This document shows positions 1 through 7,799 of a DNA stretch of 41,144 bases, in pieces (positions within the stretch are counted from its first letter, which is position 1; the number at the start of each line of letters is the position of its first letter). Position numbers and translations under genes: made by a program. Source of the stretch: Candidatus Methylomirabilota bacterium (lineage in GTDB: Bacteria; Methylomirabilota; Methylomirabilia; Rokubacteriales; CSP1-6); NCBI GenBank assembly GCA_035709005.1, contig DASTFB010000002.1, positions 1 to 41,144 of the forward strand, given 5' to 3'. The notes below the pieces were generated by a model. It saw only the letters and a list, made by a program, of their open reading frames with translations, did not search any database and was not told the origin of the DNA.

Positions 1-19
1 TCGCTGGATTTCACGACCC

Positions 20-46
20 TTGTTTTACGCCGGGCATTCGTATAGG
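20..46 (+). promoter_or_regulatory. possible promoter of the LysR gene
   Basis: A TTGTTT at 20-25 and a TATAGG at 41-46 are separated by 15 bases, which is shorter than the usual 17. The region is clearly more AT-rich than its surroundings and lies 40-70 bases before the LysR start. This is a pattern match only; an alternative -10 could lie in the AATATAT at 51-57. Confidence 0.3.
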
Positions 47-63
47 GTCCAATATATCTTTCA

Positions 64-76
64 GATTCTAAGAATC
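64..76. promoter_or_regulatory. GATTC-TAA-GAATC dyad before the LysR gene
   Basis: A perfect five-base inverted repeat with a three-base spacer ends 11 bases before the LysR ATG. LysR regulators commonly bind dyads near their own promoters, so an autoregulatory site is plausible. The dyad does not follow the classical T-N11-A form, and its position would overlap the ribosome-binding region. Confidence 0.3.
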
Positions 77-87
77 GGGAAAACCCG

Positions 88-1008
88 ATGACACTGCGGC
101 AGATCGAGGTCTTCCTGGCTGTGGCGCGGGAAAGGAGCTTCAGCCTGGGCGCCAGTCGCATCCATCTGTCCCAGCCGACGGCGTCCGAGCACATGCAGGA
201 GCTCGCGAAGGAGCTCGGCACGGCGCTCTTCGCCCGCCGAGGGCGAGCCATCACGCTCACCGAAGCCGGGCGAGTGTTCGAGACGTACGCCGCGCGGATC
301 ATGTCCGACATCGCGAATGCCCGTCAGGCCGTCACCGAGCTGGAAGGTCTCGCGCGCGGATCTCTTCTGATCGGCGCGAGCACGACCCCGGGAATCTATC
401 TCCTACCCGGTCTCGTCGGCGACTTCCGCGCTCGCCATCCCGGTATCGAGCTGCGGCTCGACATCGCGAACTCTGGGGTCATCGAGCAGCGCGTCAGGGC
501 GGGCGAGCTCGACCTGGGCATCGTGGGCGGCCACGAGCTGGCCCGAGGCGAAGCGTGTCTGGCCGCCGGCCTGGTCGACGAGCTCGTCCTCGTCGTCCCG
601 CCGCACCACCGGTGGGCACGTCGTCGTGACATTTCCCCAGCCGTCCTCGTGGAGCAACCTCTGCTGGTTCGGGAAGAAGGCTCCGCGACCCGCCGCGTCA
701 CGGAACGCTCGCTGGCGAACGCCGGAATCAAGTACACGGTGCGGATGGAGCTGGGCCACACCGAGGCGATCAAGCAGGCGGTGATCGCGGGGCTGGGAGT
801 CGCGTTCGTGTCGGTCTACGCCATCTCTGGCGAGGTGGCCACCGGCCGGCTGGCCGCGCTACGGCTTCGCGGACTGCCGATCCGAAGGCACTTTCACGTG
901 ATCCACAAGGAGGGCCGTGCGCTCGGGGCCAGCGCGCGCGCCTTCATGCGGCACCTCGACACCGTTGAGAGCAAGCCCCCCAGTCTGGCTCCTTCACAGA
1001 AACACTGA
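88..1008 (+). CDS. LysR family transcriptional regulator
   Basis: The 306-residue protein has the standard length and layout of a LysR activator/repressor. An N-terminal winged helix-turn-helix occupies about residues 1-60 (TLRQIEVFLAVARERSF, then LSQPTASEHMQELAKELG). A linker helix and a LysR substrate-binding domain fill about 87-295. The effector is unknown; the binding domain resembles the CysB/CbbR-type fold shared by many regulators of sulfur, carbon and aromatic metabolism. The ATG start puts the HTH at the very N-terminus, as usual. The gene converges on the EamA/cupin unit and ends 30 bases from it. Its regulated target may lie to the left, outside the window, or be the adjacent dioxygenase unit; the sequence does not decide. 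Confidence 0.93.
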   Translation: MTLRQIEVFLAVARERSFSLGASRIHLSQPTASEHMQELAKELGTALFARRGRAITLTEAGRVFETYAARIMSDIANARQAVTELEGLARGSLLIGASTTPGIYLLPGLVGDFRARHPGIELRLDIANSGVIEQRVRAGELDLGIVGGHELARGEACLAAGLVDELVLVVPPHHRWARRRDISPAVLVEQPLLVREEGSATRRVTERSLANAGIKYTVRMELGHTEAIKQAVIAGLGVAFVSVYAISGEVATGRLAALRLRGLPIRRHFHVIHKEGRALGASARAFMRHLDTVESKPPSLAPSQKH

Positions 1009-1037
1009 CAGTCCTCAGGATCCGCTGCCCAGCTCCC

Positions 1038-2060
1038 TCAGTGCGGCTCCCCGTGGTGGAGATCGTGTACGTGCGGATGCTCATGGTCGAGCGGGCCCGT
1101 CGCATGCGGGTGGCTGTGCGGCTCCGGGCCCTCCCAGCCCTCGTGGGCGTGCCAGTGGTGCTCGTCGTGGACGTGCCAGTGGGCGTGAACGCCGGCGGGG
1201 TGTCGGTGACGGTGCGTGTGGCGCTCACGCACGAGCAGCCAGAGCCCGACGCTCATCAGCGCGGCCGCCACGGCCAGCGACGGGGTGAGAGGCTCGGCGA
1301 GGAGCGTCACCGCGGCGGCGGCGCCAAAAAACGGCGCCAGGGCGAAGTAGGCCCCGGTACGCGCGGCGCCGAGTCCGCGCATGGCGAGGATGAAGAGCAC
1401 GAGGCTCGTGCCGTAGCTGACGGCACCGAGCCCCAGGCTGGCGAGGACCGCCGACGCGCCCGGCATGGCGTCGCCGCGGCCCAGCCCCAGCGTCGTATTC
1501 ACGCTGCCGGCTGCGAGGCCTTTCACCTGGGCCACGAGCACGGCATCGGCGTCGGCGACGAGACGGGTCAGGTTGTTGTCGAGCGCCCAGAGCAAGCAGG
1601 CGCCGGCCACGGCCAATGACGGCAGCGCGAATTCCAGGCGGTCGCCCGGCCACGCGAGCACCGCCCCGGCGATAGCCATCAACGTAGCCGCGCCGACCAC
1701 TCGACGGCCCAGCCGTTCCCCGAACACCGCGCCGGCGAGGAGCGTCGTGAAGACCACCTCCAGATTGAGAAGCAGCGCCGTGGCGCTGGCCGGGCTGCGC
1801 GCCAGCCCCCAGAGCAGGAGTGGGGGCGCCAGGACGCCGCCAGTCGCCACGACGCCGAAGAGCGCCCACCGCTCACGCGGCCGCAGCCGCCGCGTCTGGG
1901 GGCGCGGGCCGACAGCTCGAACGAGGAAGAGAAAGACGCCGGCACCGAGATACAGCAGGCCGGCCAGTAACAGAGGCGAGACCTCGTCGAGCAGGATTTT
2001 GGAGATGGGCGCGCTCAGCCCGAACGTCAGTGCCGCAGCGATCGCTTGCAGGACTGGCAA
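1038..2060 (-). CDS. EamA/DMT family transporter with His-rich cytoplasmic tail
   Basis: This is a drug/metabolite-transporter superfamily protein with two EamA repeats, about ten hydrophobic segments over residues 1-277, starting LPVLQAIAAALTFGLSAP. The last 63 residues carry 22 histidines in HxH patterns (HAHWHVHDEHHWHAHE and similar), which could bind Zn, Ni or Co. Related EamA proteins with HxH tails exist, so the tail is probably a subfamily trait. I chose the TTG at 2060, four bases after the cupin stop, because residues further upstream read as low-complexity out-of-frame sequence; this gives 340 aa. A GAGGAG lies about 16 bases upstream, rather far. Translational coupling to the cupin gene is likely. 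Substrate unknown: a metabolite efflux or metal-linked role are both possible. Confidence 0.85.
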   Translation of the reverse strand: MPVLQAIAAALTFGLSAPISKILLDEVSPLLLAGLLYLGAGVFLFLVRAVGPRPQTRRLRPRERWALFGVVATGGVLAPPLLLWGLARSPASATALLLNLEVVFTTLLAGAVFGERLGRRVVGAATLMAIAGAVLAWPGDRLEFALPSLAVAGACLLWALDNNLTRLVADADAVLVAQVKGLAAGSVNTTLGLGRGDAMPGASAVLASLGLGAVSYGTSLVLFILAMRGLGAARTGAYFALAPFFGAAAAVTLLAEPLTPSLAVAAALMSVGLWLLVRERHTHRHRHPAGVHAHWHVHDEHHWHAHEGWEGPEPHSHPHATGPLDHEHPHVHDLHHGEPH

Positions 2061-2064
2061 AGCG

Positions 2065-3114
2065 CTAGGGGCGGATCTCCTCGTCCCAGAGCCCCAGGGC
2101 GCGGACGGCCGGCTCGTCGTTGAACTGGACCAGGCAAGCCGGGGTCGTGCGCGAGGCGGCGCGGTGCTCCACCCACGTGCAGGCGGGCACCACGAACGTG
2201 TCGCCCGGGGCCCAGGCGAAGGCGGCATTGCCGACGCGGCTCTCTCCCTCGCCTTCCACCACGTGGTAAACGGCGCTGGACGTCCGGCGCTCGGCCCGCG
2301 TCCGGCTGCCCGGCCGCAGCCAGTGGGCCTCGGCCCCCATGGTCGGCAACGGCGGCTGCCCCGTGGTGGGGTTGACGTAGCGCAGCACGACGGGCGCCCG
2401 CGCGGGCGCGCCGGCGGCCAGGTTGGCCAGCGCCTGCCGCACCGTCCGCCACGGCCAGCGCACCTGCGGATACCCGCCGCTCGGATAGCGCCACGATCGC
2501 GGGATCAGTCCGGCCGCCGTGAACTCGTCCGTCGAGGAATCGGTCTGTGTCACCGGAGCCGCGGCCGGACGCATCGGCGAGGCCCAGCTGGCGTCGAAGG
2601 CCCGCACCAGCGGGATGTCGAGCCCGTCCAGCCAGATCACCGGCGCCTTGCCCTCGTGGCCGTGATCGTGCCAGCGCATCGCCGGCGTGATGATCAGATC
2701 ACCGGGCTCCATCACACACTTCACGCCCTCGACGGTGGTGTAGGCGCCCGTGCCCTCGACGATGAAACGCACGGCGGCCGGGGTGTGCTGATGGCTGGGC
2801 GCCGTCTCGCCGGGATTGATGATCTGCAGGCCCGCGAAGAGGGTTGGGGTGACGGCGTACTCGCCGCCGAGCCCGGGGTTGCAGAGGGCCAGCACGCGCC
2901 GCTCGGCCTGCTCGATCCCGATCAGCTGCGCGGCGCCCAGCAGCATGGGCCGGACGTCGCGCCAGCGCCAGTGGTAGGGCACGGCCCGGCTCTCGCGCTC
3001 GGCAGGCAAGAGCCGGTGCAGCGCCGTCCACAACGGCCGGAGCGAGCGCGCCTCCAGCGCCTGTGAGTACGCGGGCGGGAGGCCCTGGTCGGTGCTCACC
3101 ATCGGCCGCGCCAT
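2065..3114 (-). CDS. cupin protein, gentisate 1,2-dioxygenase-like
   Basis: The 349-residue protein has the two-cupin architecture and length of gentisate 1,2-dioxygenase and 1-hydroxy-2-naphthoate dioxygenase, Fe(II) enzymes that cleave the ring of gentisate-type compounds. The N-terminal cupin contains the iron-ligand motif HQH in APSHQHTPAAVRFIVEG (about residues 106-122) and a downstream HDHGH. The phrase WLDGLDIPLV is typical of the gentisate dioxygenase family. The C-terminal cupin is around 265-345. Substrate could differ (salicylate or another hydroxybenzoate), since maleylpyruvate isomerase and fumarylpyruvate hydrolase genes are not beside it. It is followed four bases later by the EamA transporter. 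No clear Shine-Dalgarno precedes the ATG at 3114; a second ATG at 3102 is equally possible. Confidence 0.85.
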   Translation of the reverse strand: MARPMVSTDQGLPPAYSQALEARSLRPLWTALHRLLPAERESRAVPYHWRWRDVRPMLLGAAQLIGIEQAERRVLALCNPGLGGEYAVTPTLFAGLQIINPGETAPSHQHTPAAVRFIVEGTGAYTTVEGVKCVMEPGDLIITPAMRWHDHGHEGKAPVIWLDGLDIPLVRAFDASWASPMRPAAAPVTQTDSSTDEFTAAGLIPRSWRYPSGGYPQVRWPWRTVRQALANLAAGAPARAPVVLRYVNPTTGQPPLPTMGAEAHWLRPGSRTRAERRTSSAVYHVVEGEGESRVGNAAFAWAPGDTFVVPACTWVEHRAASRTTPACLVQFNDEPAVRALGLWDEEIRP

Positions 3115-3219
3115 CGTAGCGCGATTCTACCGTACGGCAGGCGTCCCCGGGCAGGCTCGTGGAGGGCCGCGCTCAAGGCCCGCCGCGCCGATTCCAGGGT
3201 TCTGCGGTAAGCTTCCGGC

Positions 3220-3375
3220 GTGCAGTTCGAGGTCGAGGTCTACCGGAACGAGGCCGGCGATTGGGTCGCCACCGCCATCGCCTATCAGGTGACGGTGACG
3301 GGGCACACGGAGAAAGAAGCGCTGGCCCGGCTCATGGAAGCCCTGGCCTCGCACCTCCGGAAGACCACCCGATGA
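3220..3375 (+). CDS. 51-residue HicB-like mini-protein
   Basis: A GTG-started frame reads MQFEVEVYRNEAGDWVATA and continues to a TGA at 3373. The beta-strand pattern, the aromatic Y-x-N-E-x-G-x-W/V-A segment, and the T-E-K-E-A-L helix resemble the short HicB/UPF0150 antitoxin-like fold. It lacks the C-terminal DNA-binding extension of full HicB and has no HicA toxin beside it, so a toxin-antitoxin role is not supported. Its stop overlaps the start of the CoA transferase gene (ATGA at 3372-3375), which argues that it is translated and coupled to that operon. It could be a small ligand-binding or accessory protein. Confidence 0.6.
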   Translation: MQFEVEVYRNEAGDWVATAIAYQVTVTGHTEKEALARLMEALASHLRKTTR

Positions 3376-4556
3376 CGCGGGCCCTGGAGGGGTTGCGCGT
3401 CCTCGACTGCTCGCGGCTCGTCGCGGGCGGCGTGCTGGCGACGGTGCTGGCCGATCACGGTGCCGACGTGGTCAAGGTCGAGCACCCCCGCAGCGGGGAT
3501 CCGCTCCGCACGTGGCTCAAAGAGCGCGGGCAGCTCTGGTGGAAAGTCTACGGGCGCGGCAAGCGCTCGGTCACGCTCAACCTGGCCGACGCGCGCGGCC
3601 AGGCGCTGCTCAGGCGGCTCGTCGCCGATACCGACGTGCTGATCGAGAATTTCCTGCCGGGGACCTTCGAGCGGTGGGGGCTGGGCTGGGACGCGCTGTC
3701 GTCGATCAACCCGCGACTCGTGTTCGCACGGGTCTCCGGGTGGGGACAGGACGGTCCCTACCGCGACCGGCCGGGGTTCGGCACGATGGTGGAGGCCATG
3801 AGCGGGTTTGCCGCGACGACGGGCGCGGCGGACGGCCCGCCCACGCTCCCCTCGTTCCCCATGGCCGACATGATCGCGGGCCTGTCCGGCGCCACCGCCG
3901 TGCTGACCGCCCTGCGCTGGCGCGATCAAGTGTCCGGACGCGGCCAGGTGATCGACATCTCGCTCTACGAGCCGCTGCTCTCGGTCCTGGGCCCCGACGC
4001 CGCCCTCTTCGCCCAGGACGGCACCCTGCGTGCGCGGCAGGGCAACCGCTCCGACAACGCCAGCCCCCGCGGCACCTATCGCACCCGTGACGGCAAGTGG
4101 GTCGCGCTCTCCGCCTCCACGCCGGCCTCGGCCGAGGCGCTGTTCACGGGGCTGGGCCTCGGTCACCTGCTCGCGGATCCGCGATTCACCACCAACGACG
4201 CCCGCGTGCGCCACAACAACCTGGTGGACGCCGCGCTCGCGGCCGCCATCGGCGAGCGGACGCTCGAGCAGATGCAGCACCTGTTCGAGACGGTCAACCT
4301 CACCGCCAGTCCCGTCTACGACATGGCCGACATCACGAAGGATCCGCAGGTGGTGGCCCGGGGGACGCTGCTGGATGTCCCCGACCCCGAACTCGCCAGC
4401 GTGCGGATGGTCGCGCCGACCCCGCGGCTGTCCGCTTCGCCGGCCGCCGTGCGCTGGCCCGGTCCCCCGCTGGGGGCGCACAACCGCGAGGTGTACGGGG
4501 CGCTCGGCATCGGCGAGACCGAGCTGGAGGGTCTGCGGCGCGAGGGAGTGGTGTGA
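3372..4556 (+). CDS. CaiB/BaiF (family III) CoA transferase
   Basis: The 394-residue protein moves CoA between organic acids by the family III mechanism (formyl-CoA, carnitine, benzylsuccinate or bile acid type). It starts MTRALEGLRVLDCSRLVAGG, followed by the typical ADHGADVVKVEHPRSGDPLR and the LNLADARGQ segment. The aspartate expected to carry the acyl-enzyme lies in the FPMADMIAGLSGATAV segment near residue 170. The ATG at 3372 is chosen because it starts the conserved N-terminus and overlaps the preceding stop; the frame stays open upstream without family resemblance. It is the first large gene of a run that includes an LLM oxidoreductase, a Ccr-like reductase and a zinc-type dehydrogenase, suggesting activation of a carboxylic acid as its CoA thioester. 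The exact acid cannot be read from the sequence. Confidence 0.93.
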   Translation: MTRALEGLRVLDCSRLVAGGVLATVLADHGADVVKVEHPRSGDPLRTWLKERGQLWWKVYGRGKRSVTLNLADARGQALLRRLVADTDVLIENFLPGTFERWGLGWDALSSINPRLVFARVSGWGQDGPYRDRPGFGTMVEAMSGFAATTGAADGPPTLPSFPMADMIAGLSGATAVLTALRWRDQVSGRGQVIDISLYEPLLSVLGPDAALFAQDGTLRARQGNRSDNASPRGTYRTRDGKWVALSASTPASAEALFTGLGLGHLLADPRFTTNDARVRHNNLVDAALAAAIGERTLEQMQHLFETVNLTASPVYDMADITKDPQVVARGTLLDVPDPELASVRMVAPTPRLSASPAAVRWPGPPLGAHNREVYGALGIGETELEGLRREGVV

Positions 4557-4560
4557 CGGG

Positions 4561-4602
4561 CGGTTTTGGACAGGGCACGGGCGATTTTGAACAGGGCACG
4601 GG
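4561..4602 (+). repeat. two tandem 21-bp repeats
   Basis: Positions 4561-4581 and 4582-4602 are two head-to-tail copies of a 21-base unit that differ at two positions (G/A both times). Each contains the core ACAGGGCACGGG. The repeats begin just after the CoA transferase stop and lie between it and the amidohydrolase signal peptide. If the upstream GTG at 4553 is used, they would encode a repeated Gly-x-Gly-rich N-terminus. Confidence 0.8.
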
Positions 4603-4630
4603 CGCCCCGGCTGGCGCCACGCCCGTGCCC
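4594..4630 (+). promoter_or_regulatory. GC-rich hairpin over the amidohydrolase start
   Basis: GGGCACGGGCG at 4594-4604 is perfectly inverted as CGCCCGTGCCC at 4620-4630, giving an 11-bp stem around a 15-base loop. A competing inner pairing of GGCGCC at 4601-4606 with 4613-4618 also exists. The right arm contains the GTG at 4625 that best begins the signal peptide. There is no T-run, so it is not a classical terminator; it may limit translation or stabilise the transcript. The left-arm sequence is also present in the first 21-bp repeat (4573-4583), so two alternative pairings with the right arm are possible. Confidence 0.55.
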
Positions 4631-5503
4631 CGCCGGAATCGCGGTCGGCGGTGGTTCACGTACGCGATCAGCGTCGCAACAATCCTTGTGGCCACGCCCG
4701 TGGCGGCGGCGGATTATGCGGGGCCGCTGATCGATGCGCACTCGCATGTGCCGGACGCCCGGGCCATCGAGGCGTATGTCGCGGCGATGCAGCGGAACAA
4801 CGTCAGCAAGGTCTTGCTCCTGGGCGTGGGCGGAATCCAGAAGAGCGACCCCGCCTTCATCGCGGCGGCCGTGAAGAAGCATCCCGATCGCGTGATCCCC
4901 GGTCTGCCCCTGCCCGACCCCCAGAGCGAGGCGGCCGCCGCCCGCATCGACGCCGAGCTCGCCCGGGGCTCGGCCCGGGCCATCGGCGAGGTGCACGTGC
5001 GACAGGTCTCCCGGAAGATCGACCGAGATCCGTCCGGGCCCGCCTTCCTGAAGATCCTCGGCGTCGCCGGTCGCCGCAAGGTGCCGGTGGTGATCCACCA
5101 GGACCTGAACGATCGCGCCGCCGGCGCCCTGGAGCGGGCCCTCCAGGCGGCGCCCGCGGCGACGATCGTGCTGGCCCACGCCGGCGAGAGCGGGCCCCAG
5201 CAGCTCGACGGGCTTCTGGCGCGCAATCCCAATCTCATGGTCGACCTGTCCGGCATGCACTTCGAGCGAAAGCCCCGTCTCGCCACGGAAGACGGCCCGC
5301 TCGATCCCGCCTGGAAGGCCCTGATCGAGCGCCGACCCGAGCGCTTCGTCATGGGCATGGACGTCTGGTCGCCGCGCTTGTTCGAGCCAGCCATGCTGGA
5401 CCGGCTCATGCGCTGGACGCGGCGCATCCTGGGGGAGCTGCGCCCGGACGTCGCCGAACAGGTCGCCTATGCCAACGCGGCCCGCCTGTACGGGGTGAAG
5501 TGA
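4625..5503 (+). CDS. exported amidohydrolase family protein (TatD/amidohydrolase-2-like)
   Basis: The 292-residue protein starts with a basic segment and a hydrophobic stretch ending in VATPVAAA, which looks like a cleavable signal peptide. The mature part has amidohydrolase TIM-barrel signatures: the metal-binding LIDAHSHV near its start, then VIHQDLND, IVLAHAGES and FVMGMDVW. This suggests a metal-dependent hydrolase or decarboxylase acting outside the cytoplasm; the substrate is unknown. Two starts compete: GTG 4553, which overlaps the CoA transferase stop as GTGTGA and adds 24 Gly/Thr-rich residues from the tandem repeats, and GTG 4625, which puts the signal peptide at the N-terminus. I prefer 4625, although its codon lies inside a strong hairpin. 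An exported enzyme within an otherwise cytoplasmic CoA-ester gene run is unusual. Confidence 0.85.
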   Translation: MPRRNRGRRWFTYAISVATILVATPVAAADYAGPLIDAHSHVPDARAIEAYVAAMQRNNVSKVLLLGVGGIQKSDPAFIAAAVKKHPDRVIPGLPLPDPQSEAAAARIDAELARGSARAIGEVHVRQVSRKIDRDPSGPAFLKILGVAGRRKVPVVIHQDLNDRAAGALERALQAAPAATIVLAHAGESGPQQLDGLLARNPNLMVDLSGMHFERKPRLATEDGPLDPAWKALIERRPERFVMGMDVWSPRLFEPAMLDRLMRWTRRILGELRPDVAEQVAYANAARLYGVK

Positions 5504-5516
5504 GGCCCGACGACCG

Positions 5517-6533
5517 ATGAAGCTCGACGTCGGCATGCTGACGCACGACCTGCGATCGATTCCCGATTACGCCCGGCGCGTGGAGGCGCTGGGGTTCGAT
5601 TGCCTGTGGGCCTCCGAGACCCAGCACGACCCGTTCCTGCCCCTCGCCGTGGCGGCCACGGCGACGACGCGCCTCAAGCTCGGCACCGCCATCGCCGTCG
5701 CCTTTCCCCGAAGCCCCATGCTCACGGCCCACACGGCCTGGGACCTGCAGAACGCCTCCGATGGCCGCTTCATCCTGGGCCTGGGCTCGCAGGTGAAGGG
5801 CCACAACGAGCGGCGGTTCTCGGTGAAGTTCGAGTCGCCCGCGCCCAAGATGCGGGAGATCGTGCTGGCGCTGCGGGCCATCTGGGACTGCTGGCAGAAC
5901 GGAACCCGGCTGAACTTCAGGGGGCAGTTCTATCGGTTCGACCTGATGACGCCCTTCTTCAACCCCGGCCCCATCGCGCACCCCAAGATCCCCGTGTACG
6001 TGGCCGGCGTGAACGCCGCCATGTGCCGGGTGGCCGGCGAGGTGTGCGAGGGGCTGAGCGTGCACCCGTTCAACAGCCCGAAGTACCTTCGTGAGTACGT
6101 GCAGCCCGCCGTCGAGGAGGGGTTTCGTAAGTCCCGACGCACGCGGGCTGATTTCACTTACAGCACACAGAGTTTCGTGATCATCGGTGATACCGAGGAC
6201 GAGCTCAGGCCGCAGCGCGAGGCCGTCCGCCAGCAGATCGCCTTCTACGCCTCGACCCGAACCTACGAGCCCGTGCTGGCGGCCCACGGCTGGCAGGACC
6301 TGGTCCCTCACCTGCACCGCAAGTCCGTCGAGGGCGACTGGGCGGGCATGGCCCGGCTGATCACCGACGAGATGGTCGACACCTACGCGGTGACGGCAAG
6401 CTGGGACACCATCGCGAGCCGCCTCGAGGACCGCTACGCGGGGCTTCTGGACCGGACGGCGTTCTACCAGCCGCACCAACCCGGCCTGGACGATCCGCGC
6501 CTGGCCCGCGTGGTGAAGCAGTTCAACGGCTGA
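5517..6533 (+). CDS. luciferase-like (LLM) F420- or FMN-dependent oxidoreductase
   Basis: The 338-residue protein is a bacterial luciferase-like monooxygenase superfamily member, close in pattern to the TIGR03617-type probable F420-dependent group. Visible family segments are MLTHDLRSIPDYARRVEALGFDCLWASE at the N-terminus, then LGTAIAVAFPRSPM, the DGRFILGLGSQVKGHNERRFSV nucleotide-binding region, and VPVYVAG-like PVYVAGVNAAMCRVAGE. No F420 biosynthesis genes are in view, so F420 versus FMN cannot be decided. Its likely task is hydride transfer or monooxygenation on an organic substrate of the pathway. The ATG is preceded by GAGG and follows the amidohydrolase stop by 13 bases, consistent with one operon. 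Confidence 0.9.
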   Translation: MKLDVGMLTHDLRSIPDYARRVEALGFDCLWASETQHDPFLPLAVAATATTRLKLGTAIAVAFPRSPMLTAHTAWDLQNASDGRFILGLGSQVKGHNERRFSVKFESPAPKMREIVLALRAIWDCWQNGTRLNFRGQFYRFDLMTPFFNPGPIAHPKIPVYVAGVNAAMCRVAGEVCEGLSVHPFNSPKYLREYVQPAVEEGFRKSRRTRADFTYSTQSFVIIGDTEDELRPQREAVRQQIAFYASTRTYEPVLAAHGWQDLVPHLHRKSVEGDWAGMARLITDEMVDTYAVTASWDTIASRLEDRYAGLLDRTAFYQPHQPGLDDPRLARVVKQFNG

Positions 6534-6557
6534 AGCCACCGCCAACGGGGGAGAGCA

Positions 6558-7799
6558 ATGCAGGATCTCTACGATCTGGGAGAGCGGCCGCCGCTGGGCC
6601 AGGTGCCGGCACGGATGCACGCCTACGTGGTGCGCCAGGATCGGTTCGGAGAGCCTCGTACCGCCTGGCGGCGCGAGGTCATCCCCGTCCCGCCCCTGGC
6701 CCAGGGCGAGGTGCTCATCTATGTGATGGCCTCGGGGATCAACTACAACAACGTGTGGGCGGCGCTGGGCGCCCCGCTCGACGTGATCGCCGAACGCCAG
6801 CGGCTCGGGGAGCCCGAAGACTTTCACGCGGGCGGCAGCGACTGCTCGGGCATCGTCTGGGCGGTGGGGCCCGGCGTGACCAACGTGAGGGTCGGCGACG
6901 AGATCATCGTGCACAGCGGCTGGTGGCGACCCGACGATCCGTGGGTGCTCTCCGGCAAAGACCCGATGCTGGCCGAGAGCACCCGTATCTGGGGCTACCA
7001 GACGAACTACGGCTCCTACTGCCAGTTCGCTCGGGCCCAGGCGCACCAGTGCGTACCCAAGCCGGCGCGCCTGACCTGGGAAGAAGCGGGCTGTTTCCTG
7101 CTCTGCGCCTCCACCGCCTGGCGGATGCTCGTGGGCTGGCCGCCACACGTGGTGGAGCCCGGCGACGTGGTCCTCGTCTGGGGCGCCGCCGGGGGGCTGG
7201 GCAGCATGGCGCTGGAGATCACCCACGCCCGGGGCGGCCGGGCCATCGCGGTCGTTTCCGACGAGGCCAAGCGGAAGTTCTGTCTCGAGCACGGCGCCGT
7301 GGGCGTGATCAACCGCACGCAGTTCACCCACTGGGGTCCCTTGCCCGACACCAAGGACGCCCGGGCCTACGGGGAATGGGCCAAGGGCGCCCGCGCCTTC
7401 GGCAAGGCGATCTGGGATGCGCTCGGCGAGCGGGTCAGTCCCAGGATCGTCTTCGAGCACCCCGGAGAATCGACCCTGCCGACCTCCGGCTTCGTCTGCG
7501 CCACCGGCGGCATGATCGTGATCTGCGCGGGCACCACCGGCTACAACGTGACGATGGACCTGCGCTACCACTGGATGCGCCAGAAGCGCTTGCAGGGCAG
7601 CCACCTCTCGAACGATGAGCAGGCCGCGGCGGTGACCAGCCTCGTCGCCGCCGGCAAGGTCGACCCGGCCCTCAGCCAGACTTACCGCTTCGACGACATC
7701 CCCCACTGCCACCAGCTCATGCACGACAACAAACACCCCTACGGCAACATGGCCGTACTGGTGAACGCACGGGAACCTGGGCAGGGACGCGCCGGATGA
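6558..7799 (+). CDS. crotonyl-CoA carboxylase/reductase-like MDR protein
   Basis: The 413-residue protein matches the length and signature segments of the enoyl-CoA carboxylase/reductase (Ccr) branch of the MDR superfamily, which reduces 2-enoyl-CoA with NADPH and adds CO2. Seen are GINYNNVWAALG (62-71), the Rossmann motif VLVWGAAGGLGSMALE (about 208-223), GVINRTQFTHWG, FGKAIWD, VFEHPGESTLPTS, VICAGTTGYN and MRQKRLQGSH. At residues 145-149 it reads WGYQT where the family, as I know it, usually has WGYET or WGFET; this Glu is implicated in CO2 binding. The enzyme may therefore be a reductase with weak or altered carboxylation. A strong GGGGGAGA lies just before the ATG. It overlaps the following dehydrogenase by four bases (ATGA). 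Confidence 0.88.
   Translation: MQDLYDLGERPPLGQVPARMHAYVVRQDRFGEPRTAWRREVIPVPPLAQGEVLIYVMASGINYNNVWAALGAPLDVIAERQRLGEPEDFHAGGSDCSGIVWAVGPGVTNVRVGDEIIVHSGWWRPDDPWVLSGKDPMLAESTRIWGYQTNYGSYCQFARAQAHQCVPKPARLTWEEAGCFLLCASTAWRMLVGWPPHVVEPGDVVLVWGAAGGLGSMALEITHARGGRAIAVVSDEAKRKFCLEHGAVGVINRTQFTHWGPLPDTKDARAYGEWAKGARAFGKAIWDALGERVSPRIVFEHPGESTLPTSGFVCATGGMIVICAGTTGYNVTMDLRYHWMRQKRLQGSHLSNDEQAAAVTSLVAAGKVDPALSQTYRFDDIPHCHQLMHDNKHPYGNMAVLVNAREPGQGRAG

Noticed and set aside
3220-3375. HicAB toxin-antitoxin system
   Set aside because: No HicA toxin gene is present and the frame is shorter than a full HicB antitoxin.
4594-4630. Rho-independent terminator after the CoA transferase
   Set aside because: The hairpin is strong but no T-run follows and the next gene starts within it.
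5406-7736. 776-codon open frame opposite the LLM and Ccr-like genes
   Set aside because: Low-complexity translation with no domain, against two clear genes on the other strand.
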